Assembly (NCBI RefSeq): GCF_014926585.1
Contig: NZ_CP045422.1
Span: 496,001-560,000 of the forward strand
Direction of reading: 5' to 3'
Length of the DNA stretch: 64,000 bases
Source of the DNA: Devosia beringensis
Lineage (GTDB): Bacteria; Pseudomonadota; Alphaproteobacteria; Rhizobiales; Devosiaceae
The stretch's first letter is position 1, and each line of letters opens with the position of its first letter. This document shows, one piece after another, positions 1 to 8,712 of the stretch. The notes below the pieces were generated by a model. The model was not told the origin of the DNA, did not search any database, and worked only from the letters and a program-made list of their open reading frames with translations. The translations under genes were made by a program, and so were the position numbers.

Positions 1-257
1 AGCAACTGGCCAACGAGGCGGCCCTGTCGCGTTCGGTGTTCTTTGACCGTTTCCGCCGCGAAGTCGGGATTGCGCCGATGGGCTATCTGCAATCCTGGCG
101 GATGGCCATGGCCAAGAACCTGCTGCGCCGCCGGGAGGGTGGCATCAAGGAAATCGCGCAACGCGTCGGCTATGGCTCGGCCAGCGCATTCAGCGTCGCC
201 TTCACCCGCCTGGTTGGCATGCCGCCCACGCAATATGCGCGCGAGACGGGGGCGTAG
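1..257 (+). CDS. AraC-family transcriptional regulator, C-terminal fragment
   Basis: This is the C-terminal end of an AraC/XylS-type activator; the gene begins before the window. The visible ~84 residues are the two-helix-turn-helix DNA-binding domain. The open frame runs back to base 3 (QLANEAALSRSVFFDRF), continues through GYLQSWRMAMA, and ends in the family signature around IKEIAQRVGYGSASAFSVAF and GMPPTQY. The ligand-binding half is outside, so the effector cannot be inferred. It lies 110 bp upstream of and parallel to the chromate transporter gene, but nothing visible links them. Family assignment is firm. Confidence 0.9.
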   Translation, partial: QLANEAALSRSVFFDRFRREVGIAPMGYLQSWRMAMAKNLLRRREGGIKEIAQRVGYGSASAFSVAFTRLVGMPPTQYARETGA

Positions 258-367
258 TCTTGCCTGTCATGGGCTTGTCGGGCATGTGCTTTATCAGGCG
301 CGGTATCGCCGGCTAGATGCTGCCATCACCAAACCGCTAACTGGCCGATGACCGGCAAGGGACCGAC

Positions 368-1747
368 ATGACCGAACCCGCCCAGCCATCCCCCTTGCCT
401 CTCGTCGCCCCGCCCCATCCGAGCCTGGCCGAGGCGACGGCCGTCTGGGCGCGAATTGGCCTGCTGAGTTTTGGCGGTCCGGCCGGGCAGATCGCCCTGA
501 TGCACAAGGAACTGGTCGAGGAACGGCGCTGGATTTCCGAGAGCCGGTTCCTGCATGCCCTCAATTTCTGCATGCTGCTGCCCGGCCCCGAGGCGCAGCA
601 ATTGGCCACCTATATCGGCTGGCTGCTGCATGGTACGCGTGGCGGCATCATTGCCGGCACGCTTTTCGTGCTGCCAGGCCTCGTCGTCATCCTCACCCTC
701 TCGACGCTTTATGCCAGCCTCTACGAGGCCAGCTGGGTGGCCAGCCTCTTTTTCGGCCTCAAGGCGGCGGTGCTGGCCATCGTCATCGAAGCGCTGATCC
801 GGGTCGGTCGCCGGGCCCTCAAGAATGGCGTCATGCTGGGCCTTGCCGGGCTCGCCTTCGTGGCGCTCTTTGCCTTCAACATCCCCTTCCCGCTCGTTAT
901 CCTGGCCGCCGGGCTGGCCGGCTATGTCGGCACCCGCATCAATCCGGCCATTTTTGCCGCCGGGGCACATCGGGCGGCGGTGCCGGATCTGCCCTCGGTG
1001 ATCGGCGACGGCTTTATCGAACCGCGCCCGCCGCTGGCCGTGGCTGTCCGCACCGTCCTGCTCTGGCTCGGCCTCTGGCTGCTGCCGCTGGCGCTGATCC
1101 TGCCCGTAATGGGCTGGTCGGGCACGCTGGCCGGGCTGTGGCTGTTCTTCTCGCAGATGGCCGTGGTCACCTTTGGCGGCGCCTATGCCGTTCTGGCCTA
1201 TGTGGCCCAGGAGGCGGTGCAGAATTTCGGCTGGCTGCAGCCCGGCGAAATGCTCGATGGCCTGGCGCTGGCCGAGACGACGCCGGGGCCGCTGGTGCTG
1301 GTGCTTAGCTTTGTCGGCTTCCTCGCCGCCTATCGCGATCCCGGCGGACTGACGCCACTGCTGGCCGGGCTGCTGGGCGGCATGCTCACCACCTGGGTGA
1401 CCTTCGTGCCCTGCTTTTTGTGGATCTTCCTTGGCGCGCCCTATATCGAGCGGCTGCGCACCAATGCAGCGCTGTCCGGCGCGCTCAGCGCCATTACCGC
1501 CGCCGTGGTGGGGGTGATCCTGAACCTGGCCGTCTGGTTAGGTCTGCATGTCAATTTCGCGCGCGTCGATACGCTGCAGCTCGGACCGCTCAATCTGGCC
1601 AGCCCGGACTGGTCCTCGGTGAGCTGGATGGCACTCGCTCTAACCGCGCTGGCCATGCTCTGCGTCTTCCGGCTCAAGCTGGGCGTGCTCTGGACCCTGG
1701 CCATATGTGGCCTGGCCGGATTGCTGGTGCAGCTGCTGCCCTTCTAG
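368..1747 (+). CDS. chrA: Chromate efflux transporter ChrA
   Basis: ChrA is an inner-membrane CHR-family transporter that expels chromate, probably driven by the proton-motive force. The 459-residue protein has the usual two homologous halves. Each opens with a CHR motif: residues ~25-130 contain LSFGGPAGQIALMHKELVE and LLPGPEAQQLATYIG, and the second half (~260-360) contains VVTFGGAYAVLAYV and LAETTPGPLVLVLSFVGF. Many hydrophobic segments follow each motif. An AAGGGA ribosome-binding site lies about 6 bases before the ATG. No chrB regulator is adjacent, and the neighbouring AraC fragment is not a known chromate regulator. Length and both motifs match long-chain ChrA proteins. Confidence 0.93.
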   Translation: MTEPAQPSPLPLVAPPHPSLAEATAVWARIGLLSFGGPAGQIALMHKELVEERRWISESRFLHALNFCMLLPGPEAQQLATYIGWLLHGTRGGIIAGTLFVLPGLVVILTLSTLYASLYEASWVASLFFGLKAAVLAIVIEALIRVGRRALKNGVMLGLAGLAFVALFAFNIPFPLVILAAGLAGYVGTRINPAIFAAGAHRAAVPDLPSVIGDGFIEPRPPLAVAVRTVLLWLGLWLLPLALILPVMGWSGTLAGLWLFFSQMAVVTFGGAYAVLAYVAQEAVQNFGWLQPGEMLDGLALAETTPGPLVLVLSFVGFLAAYRDPGGLTPLLAGLLGGMLTTWVTFVPCFLWIFLGAPYIERLRTNAALSGALSAITAAVVGVILNLAVWLGLHVNFARVDTLQLGPLNLASPDWSSVSWMALALTALAMLCVFRLKLGVLWTLAICGLAGLLVQLLPF

Positions 1748-1758
1748 CCACTGCCGTC

Positions 1759-2583
1759 CTACTTGATCTGGATGATCTCGTTGTCGCCGCTATGCTGGAA
1801 GCGTGACGGGATGACGACAGTGCCCCGGCTTTGCTGGCCGTGGCCGTCGCCGCAGAAATCGCGGCGATTGGCGCGCACGACAAAGATGGACATGCGTTGC
1901 AGCGCATCATCGACGGCCAGCGACTGCTCGTGCGGGGTTTCGACCACGAGGCTATCGAGCGCGAAGGCATAGCTCTCATGGCGGTAGTTCAGCGCCCGCA
2001 CGAACCAGGCGATGAAGGCGTCATTCTCGTATTTGCGGGCGGCGACGTCCGAACCGGCACTGCCCGGCAGGTCATTGCGCAGGCTGGCCAGGGCCATGGC
2101 CCGCTGGCGATCGACCTCGATCACCGCGCAGATGGCGGCAAAGGTGGTCGGTATCGTATCGATATCGCTGGTGATATTGGCGCCCACCGTGCTGTAGCGG
2201 GTGCGCGAGGACTGGTACGGGGTGCCCTTGAGCCAGGCGTAATAGCGGTCGGTGCGATAGCGCTCGTCCTTGGGCGGCACGATGCGGGTGCGCTGCAGTT
2301 CCACCGAGGTGTCGAACAGCCAGTCCTTGGCATGGGGGGCAATCAGGAACCGCCAGACGCGGTCATGCATCAGCTTTTCCTGGTCGGTCTGGTTGAAGTT
2401 GGAGACCGGGTCGCCGCGCAGTTGCGCGATCCTGTCCCCGGCATAGGGCATCATGGTATCATGCAGCACGCCGGGCTGGGCGCGGCCGAAATCGCCCGTC
2501 GGGCGGGCGACGCAGGCGGCCAGCAGGCCGGTCAGGGCGACAAGGGTGACCAGGCGCAGAAAAGGGCGACGACGATCAACCAC
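1759..2583 (-). CDS. Putative lipoprotein of unknown function
   Basis: I do not recognise the family. The product is about 274 residues with an N-terminal hydrophobic segment ending in the lipobox LTGLLAAC, so it is probably an envelope lipoprotein. The rest is soluble, with conserved-looking stretches KLMHDRVWRFL, YYAWLKGTPYQSSRTRY and FIAWFVRALNYRHESYAFALDSL. I chose the GTG at 2583, which overlaps the stop of the preceding small gene (GTGGTTGA), rather than an ATG at 2643. That choice puts the signal peptide at the N terminus and gives translational coupling. The role is unknown; co-expression with the small basic protein upstream is likely. Confidence 0.7.
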   Translation of the reverse strand: MVDRRRPFLRLVTLVALTGLLAACVARPTGDFGRAQPGVLHDTMMPYAGDRIAQLRGDPVSNFNQTDQEKLMHDRVWRFLIAPHAKDWLFDTSVELQRTRIVPPKDERYRTDRYYAWLKGTPYQSSRTRYSTVGANITSDIDTIPTTFAAICAVIEVDRQRAMALASLRNDLPGSAGSDVAARKYENDAFIAWFVRALNYRHESYAFALDSLVVETPHEQSLAVDDALQRMSIFVVRANRRDFCGDGHGQQSRGTVVIPSRFQHSGDNEIIQIK

Positions 2584-2755
2584 GCTTGCGCTTGGGCCGG
2601 GGGTCAACGGTCTTGCTGGGCAGCGATGGCGTCCCGCGTTCATAACGCACCCCGGTAAACATCAGTATCTGGGCGTCGGCAGGGCCGGGTTTGCCAGCGG
2701 CGCGCAAGCTGCGTCGACCATCGAATTTGACGAGCTTTCCCAAGCTATTCTCCAA
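2576..2755 (-). CDS. Small basic conserved-looking protein
   Basis: A ~59-residue protein lies directly upstream of the lipoprotein gene and overlaps its start by 8 bases. It contains GKLVKFDGRRSL, the stretch LMFTGVRYERG and a very basic C terminus RPKRKRG. From memory, short proteins with an FTGVRYER motif and a basic tail recur in Hyphomicrobiales, but I cannot name a domain. I chose the TTG at 2755 because a purine-rich GGGAAGGGGAAG stretch precedes it. An in-frame ATG at 2839 would give 87 residues, with an N terminus that looks non-coding. Possible roles include nucleic-acid or membrane binding, but this is speculation. Confidence 0.55.
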   Translation of the reverse strand: MENSLGKLVKFDGRRSLRAAGKPGPADAQILMFTGVRYERGTPSLPSKTVDPRPKRKRG

Positions 2756-2919
2756 TCGAACTCGCTTCCCCTTCCCTGGAGACAGCGTCTCGTGTTGCAA
2801 ACCGGTCCGCACGACGCCCCTCGTGCTCCTTATCCCCATTAAGAGATCGTCAAGGTTAACAGTCTGCTAACGAATTGGCGGCAAAGGTGGTCACACATCG
2901 AATGTGATGCGATTCCGAA

Positions 2920-4080
2920 GTGACGGTTGTGCAAATGCTTGGTTTTCAGCCCTACGAGACGTTCAATCTGCTGATCGAAAGCGGCGGCATCGACCGGACG
3001 AACACGCTTTTGATCGCCGCTTGCGACGCTTATACCCGCCGCGGCAAGGCCACTTCTCCCGAAATGGAACAGTTTGAGGCCCTGGCCAGCCGGCTGTTCC
3101 CCATCGCCGGGCCCCAGGCCAAGGCCAAGGGTGCCGCCATCCTGGGTCGCGCCGATGTCCTGTCGCCGGCGCTGGAGCGCCTCGTGGTCGACAATATCGG
3201 CGAGGACCTCAACACATTCCTCAGCAATGCCAAGGAATTGAGCGAGCAGACCATGCTGGGCATCGTCGCCCGCTATGATGTCCCCGGCGCCGCCACCATC
3301 GCCGCCCGCCCCGACCTTTCCAATGCGGTGCTGGCCAAGCTCTTCCAGATGAATTCGCGCAAGGTCTATCGTGCGCTGGCAGGCAATGACCACATCGTGC
3401 CGCGCGGCGCCTATCTCAGCGCCCTGGCCCGCTCGGCCCAGATGGACCACATGGTCGCCGAATCGCTGGCCAAGCGCAGCGATTTCGACGCCGCCCTGCT
3501 GGCCCCGGCCTTCTTTGATCTCTCCGATGCCGACCGGCTCAAGGTCATCCAGGCCTTTGCCCATCGCGAAACCCCCGTGGCGCCGATCCGCAAGACCATC
3601 GAGCAGCTGACGGTGGCCAATGCCGAGCTGACCCGCGCGCTGATGAAGCTCTATTCGGAAAATCGCCGTCCTGAGGTCACCAAGCTGCTCAGCCAGATCA
3701 CGGGCCTCGACGAAGTGCGCTGCGGCCAGATCGCCCATGACGTCACCGGCGCCGCCCTCTTCGTCATCCTGCGCGCATTTGGCTGCAGTGCCTATGACGG
3801 GCTCAAGGTACTTATCCACGCCACCAGCCACGACGCCGACCGCTCGCGGGCCCTGGCCGATTTCGCCACCATGTTCGGCAATGTGACGCCCGATTCAATG
3901 GCTTACCTGATGAGCGCCTGGCGCGGCGAGGTGAACCTGCTCGATCTGGCCAAGCCGGAATACAAGCCCTTCACCGAAGTCAGCCGCCGCACGCCGCAGA
4001 GCCTGGCTCCGGCGCACAATCCCGTGGTGGAACAGGCCATCGAGGCCCTGGCCCGCATCGGCATCAAGCGCGCCAGCTAG
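2920..4080 (+). CDS. DUF2336 domain-containing protein
   Basis: This 386-residue soluble protein is rich in short alpha-helices, matching the alphaproteobacterial DUF2336 family, whose function is not established. Helical repeat-like segments recur (ALERLVVDNIGEDLNTF, ELSEQTMLGIVARYDVP, HIVPRGAYLSALARSA), as expected for a HEAT-like solenoid. There is no signal peptide or membrane segment. The GTG at 2920 is used here; GTG at 2929 or ATG at 2935 are close alternatives that change only five residues. It is transcribed alone, convergent with the DUF1491 operon, and followed by a short GC-rich hairpin. Family call moderately firm; role unknown. Confidence 0.8.
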   Translation: MTVVQMLGFQPYETFNLLIESGGIDRTNTLLIAACDAYTRRGKATSPEMEQFEALASRLFPIAGPQAKAKGAAILGRADVLSPALERLVVDNIGEDLNTFLSNAKELSEQTMLGIVARYDVPGAATIAARPDLSNAVLAKLFQMNSRKVYRALAGNDHIVPRGAYLSALARSAQMDHMVAESLAKRSDFDAALLAPAFFDLSDADRLKVIQAFAHRETPVAPIRKTIEQLTVANAELTRALMKLYSENRRPEVTKLLSQITGLDEVRCGQIAHDVTGAALFVILRAFGCSAYDGLKVLIHATSHDADRSRALADFATMFGNVTPDSMAYLMSAWRGEVNLLDLAKPEYKPFTEVSRRTPQSLAPAHNPVVEQAIEALARIGIKRAS

Positions 4081-4087
4081 ATCTGTC

Positions 4088-4106
4088 CCCGCCCTGCTGG
4101 GGCGGG
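4088..4106. terminator. GC-rich hairpin between convergent genes
   Basis: CCCGCCC and GGGCGGG form a perfect 7-bp stem with a 5-base loop between the convergent stops of the DUF2336 and DUF1491 genes. No U-run follows on either strand, so a terminator role is only suggested by position. Confidence 0.35.
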
Positions 4107-4120
4107 CTAGACTGTGCCGG

Positions 4121-4459
4121 TCAGTTGGCGAGATCGATGCCGATATCGTCGCCGCGCAGGTCGAGGCTGAGCACCCATAGATCGGGATCGAACTCGACCT
4201 CGCGTGCAATGCGCTCGCGCACCTTGGGCGGCTCGACGCGGTGCAGCCGGCGCTGGAATACCAGGCCGGCAGTGTCGTCGCTGCGGCTGAGCAGCGGCGC
4301 GGGCGTATAGAGGGACTGCGTCCCGTCGAGGTGATCGACTTCGATGAAGACCTGGCCCGCAATGGGGTCGCCGCGGCGGGAGACCACGCACATATGGCCC
4401 AGGTCATTATGGCGCCTGACAAAAACCCCGCACCAGATATCGCTGCGCAGCAGGCTCAC
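4121..4459 (-). CDS. DUF1491 family protein
   Basis: This 112-residue alphaproteobacterial protein of unknown function starts LLRSDIWCGVFVRRHNDLG, followed by GQVFIEVDHLDGTQSLYTPAP. That arrangement and length are typical of DUF1491. The GTG start directly abuts the TAG stop of the peptidoglycan-binding protein gene upstream, so translation is very likely coupled. It is the last gene of an apparent three-gene operon (histidine kinase, peptidoglycan-binding membrane protein, DUF1491). No membrane segments or catalytic motif are visible, and nothing supports a specific function. Confidence 0.8.
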   Translation of the reverse strand: MSLLRSDIWCGVFVRRHNDLGHMCVVSRRGDPIAGQVFIEVDHLDGTQSLYTPAPLLSRSDDTAGLVFQRRLHRVEPPKVRERIAREVEFDPDLWVLSLDLRGDDIGIDLAN

Positions 4460-5650
4460 CTAAAGCGCGGCGCCGGCGTCGCGCAGCAGCACCACCAGGT
4501 CGGGCTTGACCTGGCCGGTCAGCTTGTAGCTGTGGAAGTTCTCGAATTCGCGAATGGCGCGAGCGGTGGAATCGCCGGGATGGCCGTCGATCGAGCCATG
4601 ATAGAAGCCCAGGCTGGCCAGGCCGCGCTGGATCTTGCTGACCAGTTCGACATCATTGGCCGGGGCCAGCGTGGAGGCCGTGGTCGTGGCGACCTGCTGC
4701 GGCGCCACGTCGGCGACGGGGGCGGCGACCGGCGCTGCGGCCGGGGCCATCATGGGCTCGAGCGAGGCGACCTGGATCGGCTTGGGCTGGGGAGCCACCG
4801 GGGCAGAACTGCCCAGAGCCACGGCCGGACGAGGCGTGGTGCCCTGGGCGGCGGGCGTCGTCGTGGTGACGGCGGCCAGGATGGAATCAATGGTCTGGGC
4901 GGCAGCATTGCCCACCGTATCCACGGCGGTGTCGACCGGGGTGAGGCTGGCGACGCGGGCAACCACCTCGACCTTTTCGGGCGGGGTCACGGCGGCCTGC
5001 TGCACCGGGGCGGGCCTTGCGGTGACGGGCGCCGGCGGGGTCGCAACGGCGGCCGCCTGTTGGGGCGCCGGCATGATGCCGGCGGCATCGGCCTTGAGGA
5101 TGGCATCGACCACGGCCGGGTTCAGCGCGCCGGTCGGCTCGAGCCCGTTGCGTTCCTCGAAGGCGCGGATCGCATTGGCGGTCATGGGGCCGTAAAATCC
5201 GTCCACGGTGCCGTTGAACAGGCCCAGTTCGGTCAGCTTCTTCTGCACGGCAAAGGCGTCGCGATTGCCCACCGGCGCGGCGGGAACGACCGGGGCCGGC
5301 GCGGCAATGCCGCCCGTGGTCTCGGTCGTCGTCGCCGACGCGGGCAGCGGGGCCAGCACGGCGCTGCGCTCGGTCGGCAGCGGTGGCAAAGCGGGCGCGT
5401 CAGCCGGCGCGGTGACGGCGACGGGCACGTCGCGGGCCGGGGCGAAGAACGGCGCGGGGTGGCGCGCGGTCTGGAAGTAGAGGGCGTTGCTGGCGGCCAG
5501 TGCCGTCAGGCTGACCAGCACCAGCAGGCCGGTGGACGCCAGGGGCGCCCGCATGTAGCGGGCCAGCAGCCACAGACCGGCGCGACCGAGTGAGGCCGCG
5601 ACAGCGCTGCCTGCCGCCAGGGGCAAGTGAGTGAAGGTGGTTGCTGTCAT
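4460..5650 (-). CDS. Membrane-anchored protein with two peptidoglycan-binding domains
   Basis: This ~396-residue protein has one N-terminal transmembrane helix (ASTGLLVLVSLTALAASNALYF), a long Ala/Pro/Val-rich linker, and two PG_binding_1-like modules. The first sits near the middle (VQKKLTELGLFNGTVDGFYG, then TANAIRAFEERNGL) and the second at the C terminus (IQRGLASLGFYHGSIDGHPG, then STARAIREFENFHSYKLTG). It probably spans the periplasm from the inner membrane to the cell wall; no hydrolase domain is present. The ATG at 5650 overlaps the kinase stop (ATGA) and follows AAGAAGAG; an ATG at 5677 would add nine basic residues. Co-translation with a sensor kinase suggests envelope sensing, which is inference. 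Confidence 0.8.
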   Translation of the reverse strand: MTATTFTHLPLAAGSAVAASLGRAGLWLLARYMRAPLASTGLLVLVSLTALAASNALYFQTARHPAPFFAPARDVPVAVTAPADAPALPPLPTERSAVLAPLPASATTTETTGGIAAPAPVVPAAPVGNRDAFAVQKKLTELGLFNGTVDGFYGPMTANAIRAFEERNGLEPTGALNPAVVDAILKADAAGIMPAPQQAAAVATPPAPVTARPAPVQQAAVTPPEKVEVVARVASLTPVDTAVDTVGNAAAQTIDSILAAVTTTTPAAQGTTPRPAVALGSSAPVAPQPKPIQVASLEPMMAPAAAPVAAPVADVAPQQVATTTASTLAPANDVELVSKIQRGLASLGFYHGSIDGHPGDSTARAIREFENFHSYKLTGQVKPDLVVLLRDAGAAL

Positions 5651-7458
5651 TGCGCTCTTCTTTTTACGTCTGGCCATGGGGTACTGCGTTCGGCGGCTGA
5701 TTCTCTGCGGAAGGGGGTGATGGTGGCAGTCTCTTCGGTCTTTATTGCCGGACCGTTTAACGGAAGCAAGACCGTCAGGGTTGTCCCCGAGCCAATCTCT
5801 GACATGGCGCGCAGCGTGCCGTCATGCAGATCGACCAGGCCCTTGACGATGGACAGGCCAAGCCCGGTGCCCTCATAGGGGCGGGTATGGCCGCTCTGTG
5901 CCTGGAAGAAGGCTTCGCCGATGCGGGCCAGCGATTCGGGCGCCATGCCGACACCCTGGTCGATGACCGACAGGTTCAGGCTCTGCCCCTGCCGCCGCAT
6001 GGTAACGCTCACCGTGCTGCCGGGATAGCTGAACTTGATGGCATTGGAGACCAGGTTGAGCAGGATCTGCCGGCAGGCCCGTTCATCGGCATGCAGCAGC
6101 GGCAGGTTGTCCTCGATGGAGCTGATCAGCCGCACTTCGCGCTCCTTGGCCATGGTTTCAACCATGGCAAAGCAGGGCTCGACAATATCGTCTGGCCGGA
6201 ACGGCTCGTTCTGCAGCTCGAACTTGCCCGCCTCGATGCGCGACATGTCGAGCAGCATGCGCACGACTTCGAGCAGGTGCTTGCCGCTCTGGTGGATCAG
6301 GCCGGCATATTCCTGGTGCGTGGGCGACAGCTCCCCGCCGATGCCGGTGCTCATCATTTCGGAAAAGCCGACAATGGCATTGAGCGGGGTGCGCAATTCG
6401 TGGCCCATGGTGGCAAGGAAACGCGACTTGGCGCTCGAGGCCTCCTCGGCGGCACGGCGGGCCTGCAGCATGGCGGCCTCATTGTCCTTGCGCTCGGTAA
6501 TGTCGCGGAACAGCGCCACCACTTCATGGCGCAGGCCAGCGGTCTGCTCGTCGATGACCGGCGACAGGCTGATTTCCACCCAGAGAAAGCGCGGCACCGA
6601 ACCGGCCGCATGCGGGTCATCCTGGCGCATGCGCACTTCGATCAGCCGCGTCTCGCCGCCCTGGTTGGCATCGGCAAAGGCGGTGAGATAGGCGGGCCGG
6701 TCCATGACATGCATGCGCTCGCCCAGGCTGGCGCCGGTCAGCTCATAGCGGCGGCAGCCGAACAGGGCCTCCGAGGAGCGCGAGGCCAGCAGCACTTCGC
6801 CATCGCTGGAAAAGCGGATGACGGCGTCCTGCACGTGCTCGATCAGATGGCGATAGGCGGTCATCTGCGCCTTGTCATAGACCTCATAGGCCGAGTTGAT
6901 GCGGTTGGCGGTGTGGATGACCACGCCGACGCTGAGCAGGAAGGTGACGGCGGCGGCCAGGGTCAGGCTGCCAGATAGCGGCACCGAACCGGGTATGCCG
7001 AGCGCTGCGGCGATGATGCCCAGCGCCACGACCGCGACCAGGGCCAGCCAGCTGTGCCGGCGCAGTGCAGCGCGGCCAAGCAAGGCGGCCAGTACCGGGC
7101 CCATCAGCGCCACGGCCATGCCGGTATCGCCGATCTGGCCGTCGGCCAAGGTGAGCAGCAGGCCGAGCCCGAGCAGGGTATAGACCTGTCCGGCCGCCGC
7201 CAGTTCAAAGGCGTGGCGCTGGTGCAGGGAAAGGGTGATGAGACCGCTGGCCAGGGCGGCAGCGGCGAGCAGGAAGGGCAGTACGGTGCCGGTCACCAGC
7301 CAGTAGATGGCCAGCGGCATGACGAGGGCACTGGCGGCAATGGCAATGCGTGAATTGTTGGCGAGCGTCTTGCGACGCAGCATTTCCGGCCGATGGCCGG
7401 AGCCAGCGATGGCCAGGGGCATCTCTTTGCTTGCGCCGAAAGAGAAGAGGCTACGCAT
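5647..7458 (-). CDS. Membrane PAS sensor histidine kinase
   Basis: This 603-residue sensor kinase has about six membrane segments between residues ~36 and 182, a PAS domain (~200-325, HVQDAVIRFSSDGEVL to ALFRDITERK), a HisKA domain with the phosphoacceptor His353 in FLATMGHELRTPLNAIVGF, and a HATPase domain with N-box NLVSNAIKFS, G1 box DQGVGM and G2 box GTGLGLSIVKGLV. The ATG at 7458 was chosen because the upstream in-frame extension looks non-coding. No response regulator is adjacent, so its partner is unknown. It is first in an operon with the peptidoglycan-binding protein; the overall architecture resembles PleC/DivJ-like kinases, but orthology cannot be claimed. Confidence 0.9.
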   Translation of the reverse strand: MRSLFSFGASKEMPLAIAGSGHRPEMLRRKTLANNSRIAIAASALVMPLAIYWLVTGTVLPFLLAAAALASGLITLSLHQRHAFELAAAGQVYTLLGLGLLLTLADGQIGDTGMAVALMGPVLAALLGRAALRRHSWLALVAVVALGIIAAALGIPGSVPLSGSLTLAAAVTFLLSVGVVIHTANRINSAYEVYDKAQMTAYRHLIEHVQDAVIRFSSDGEVLLASRSSEALFGCRRYELTGASLGERMHVMDRPAYLTAFADANQGGETRLIEVRMRQDDPHAAGSVPRFLWVEISLSPVIDEQTAGLRHEVVALFRDITERKDNEAAMLQARRAAEEASSAKSRFLATMGHELRTPLNAIVGFSEMMSTGIGGELSPTHQEYAGLIHQSGKHLLEVVRMLLDMSRIEAGKFELQNEPFRPDDIVEPCFAMVETMAKEREVRLISSIEDNLPLLHADERACRQILLNLVSNAIKFSYPGSTVSVTMRRQGQSLNLSVIDQGVGMAPESLARIGEAFFQAQSGHTRPYEGTGLGLSIVKGLVDLHDGTLRAMSEIGSGTTLTVLLPLNGPAIKTEETATITPFRRESAAERSTPWPDVKRRAQ

Positions 7459-7796
7459 ATACACAATACTCACTATCACGACGCCTGCGGTGACGGTGCT
7501 GAAGCACCCCCGAACCCGGCGCACCGCGCCCGACCCGGCCCGAATGAACTTCGGGTCCTGTTGCCAGTCACACTGGCGCCCAAGAGCTAAGGCGAGCTTA
7601 AATCTGGGCCTGCCAAAGGCTTGGCCCGCCCCCTGGAGGGTCCTTTCTGGGGTTAGCGTAAACAAGGTGTTGCAGAGGCTGCCAAAGCCATTGGCATTTG
7701 CCTCAAATTTTATCGAATTGTCCCAGCCTGGCTTAATCGGGCCCGCTTAGCTTGGATACTGCAGGACCGCATAACCTGCAGGAATCAGGATTTGTC

Positions 7797-8090
7797 ATGT
7801 TTGTCGTTGTTCGTTCCGTCTTCTGGCTCACAGCCGCCTATATGGTGATTGCGCCCGGCGTTGACCTGCCCGATGGCCAGGCGCTGGCGGCGCAGGCCAT
7901 GGCAGCCGGCACAAAGGCGGTGAGCCAGCAGATCGACAAGGTCGAGTGCGCCGACATTGCCTGCCTCGGCGGCAAGACGGTGATCGCCGCAGCGCTTAAC
8001 GCTTCCCCGCCGGTCGGCACGCCCATGCATGCCTCGTCGACCACACGTCTGGCCCCCATACCCCGGCCCCGGCCGGACTGGGCGGGTTAA
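7797..8090 (+). CDS. Small exported hypothetical protein
   Basis: The product is a 97-residue protein whose N terminus (MFVVVRSVFWLTAAYMVIAPG) is hydrophobic enough for a signal anchor. It is followed by an Ala-rich helix and a short Cys-containing stretch (KVECADIACLGGKTVIAAAL). The Pro-rich C terminus is probably disordered. The ATG at 7797 follows AATCAGGATTTGTC, giving an AGGA site; an earlier start at 7752 adds residues that look non-coding. A strong intrinsic terminator follows at 8168. I recall similar short proteins in Hyphomicrobiales but know no function. Confidence 0.65.
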   Translation: MFVVVRSVFWLTAAYMVIAPGVDLPDGQALAAQAMAAGTKAVSQQIDKVECADIACLGGKTVIAAALNASPPVGTPMHASSTTRLAPIPRPRPDWAG

Positions 8091-8167
8091 CGGGCGCCCC
8101 GCGCCCGATATCGACACCAGGGTTCGCCTCGCTTCCCCAAGCGGGTCACTCCAGCAACCCTGGCCCT

Positions 8168-8205
8168 GCCCCAAGCACGCTGCCCCGTGCTTGGGGCTTT
8201 TCTTT
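8168..8205 (+). terminator. Rho-independent terminator
   Basis: A perfect 12-bp stem (GCCCCAAGCACG with CGTGCTTGGGGC, 6-base loop) is followed by TTTTCTTT. It ends the transcript of the small exported protein gene and insulates sufE. Confidence 0.9.
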
Positions 8206-8285
8206 GCCTGCCGATCGGATCACGCGACCCATCGCCGCCGCGCTTGCCGCTTGCGGGTCCGGCGCGCGCGACCTAGATAGGTTTC

Positions 8286-8711
8286 ATGACCGAACCCGCT
8301 GCCTTCCAGGACATTGCCGAAAACCTCTCCTTCCTCGACGACTGGGAGGATCGGCTGAATTACCTCATCGAGCTGGGCCAGGCCCTGCCCCCGATGGCCG
8401 AGACCGACAAGACCGACGCCAACAAGGTCAAGGGCTGCGTCTCCAATGTCTGGCTGGTGTCGAGCGCCGACCATTCGGGCGCCACGCCGGTAATGAGCTT
8501 TGCCGGCCAGTCCGATGCCATCATCACCAAGGGCCTGGTGGCGGTGCTGCTGGCGCTCTATTCGGGGCGGCCGGCAACGGAGATCGCCGAGACCGATGCC
8601 ATCGAATGGTTCAAGAAGGTCGGGCTCAGCGAGCATCTGGGCATGCAGCGCTCCAATGGCCTGGTCGCCATGGTCAACCGCATCCGGTCCGAGGGCAAGG
8701 CGCTGAGCTGA
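8286..8711 (+). CDS. sufE: SufE family sulfur acceptor protein
   Basis: SufE accepts persulfide sulfur from the cysteine desulfurase SufS and passes it to the SufBCD scaffold during Fe-S cluster assembly. The 141-residue protein shows the family signature DDWEDRLNYLIELGQALPPM near the N terminus and the acceptor cysteine Cys51 in the motif KVKGCVSNVWL. Length is standard for a single-domain SufE. The gene stands alone, as is common in alphaproteobacteria where the main suf operon is elsewhere. It is preceded by a strong terminator and is convergent with the acyltransferase gene, whose stop lies one base beyond its own. Confidence 0.92.
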   Translation: MTEPAAFQDIAENLSFLDDWEDRLNYLIELGQALPPMAETDKTDANKVKGCVSNVWLVSSADHSGATPVMSFAGQSDAIITKGLVAVLLALYSGRPATEIAETDAIEWFKKVGLSEHLGMQRSNGLVAMVNRIRSEGKALS

Positions 8712-8712
8712 G

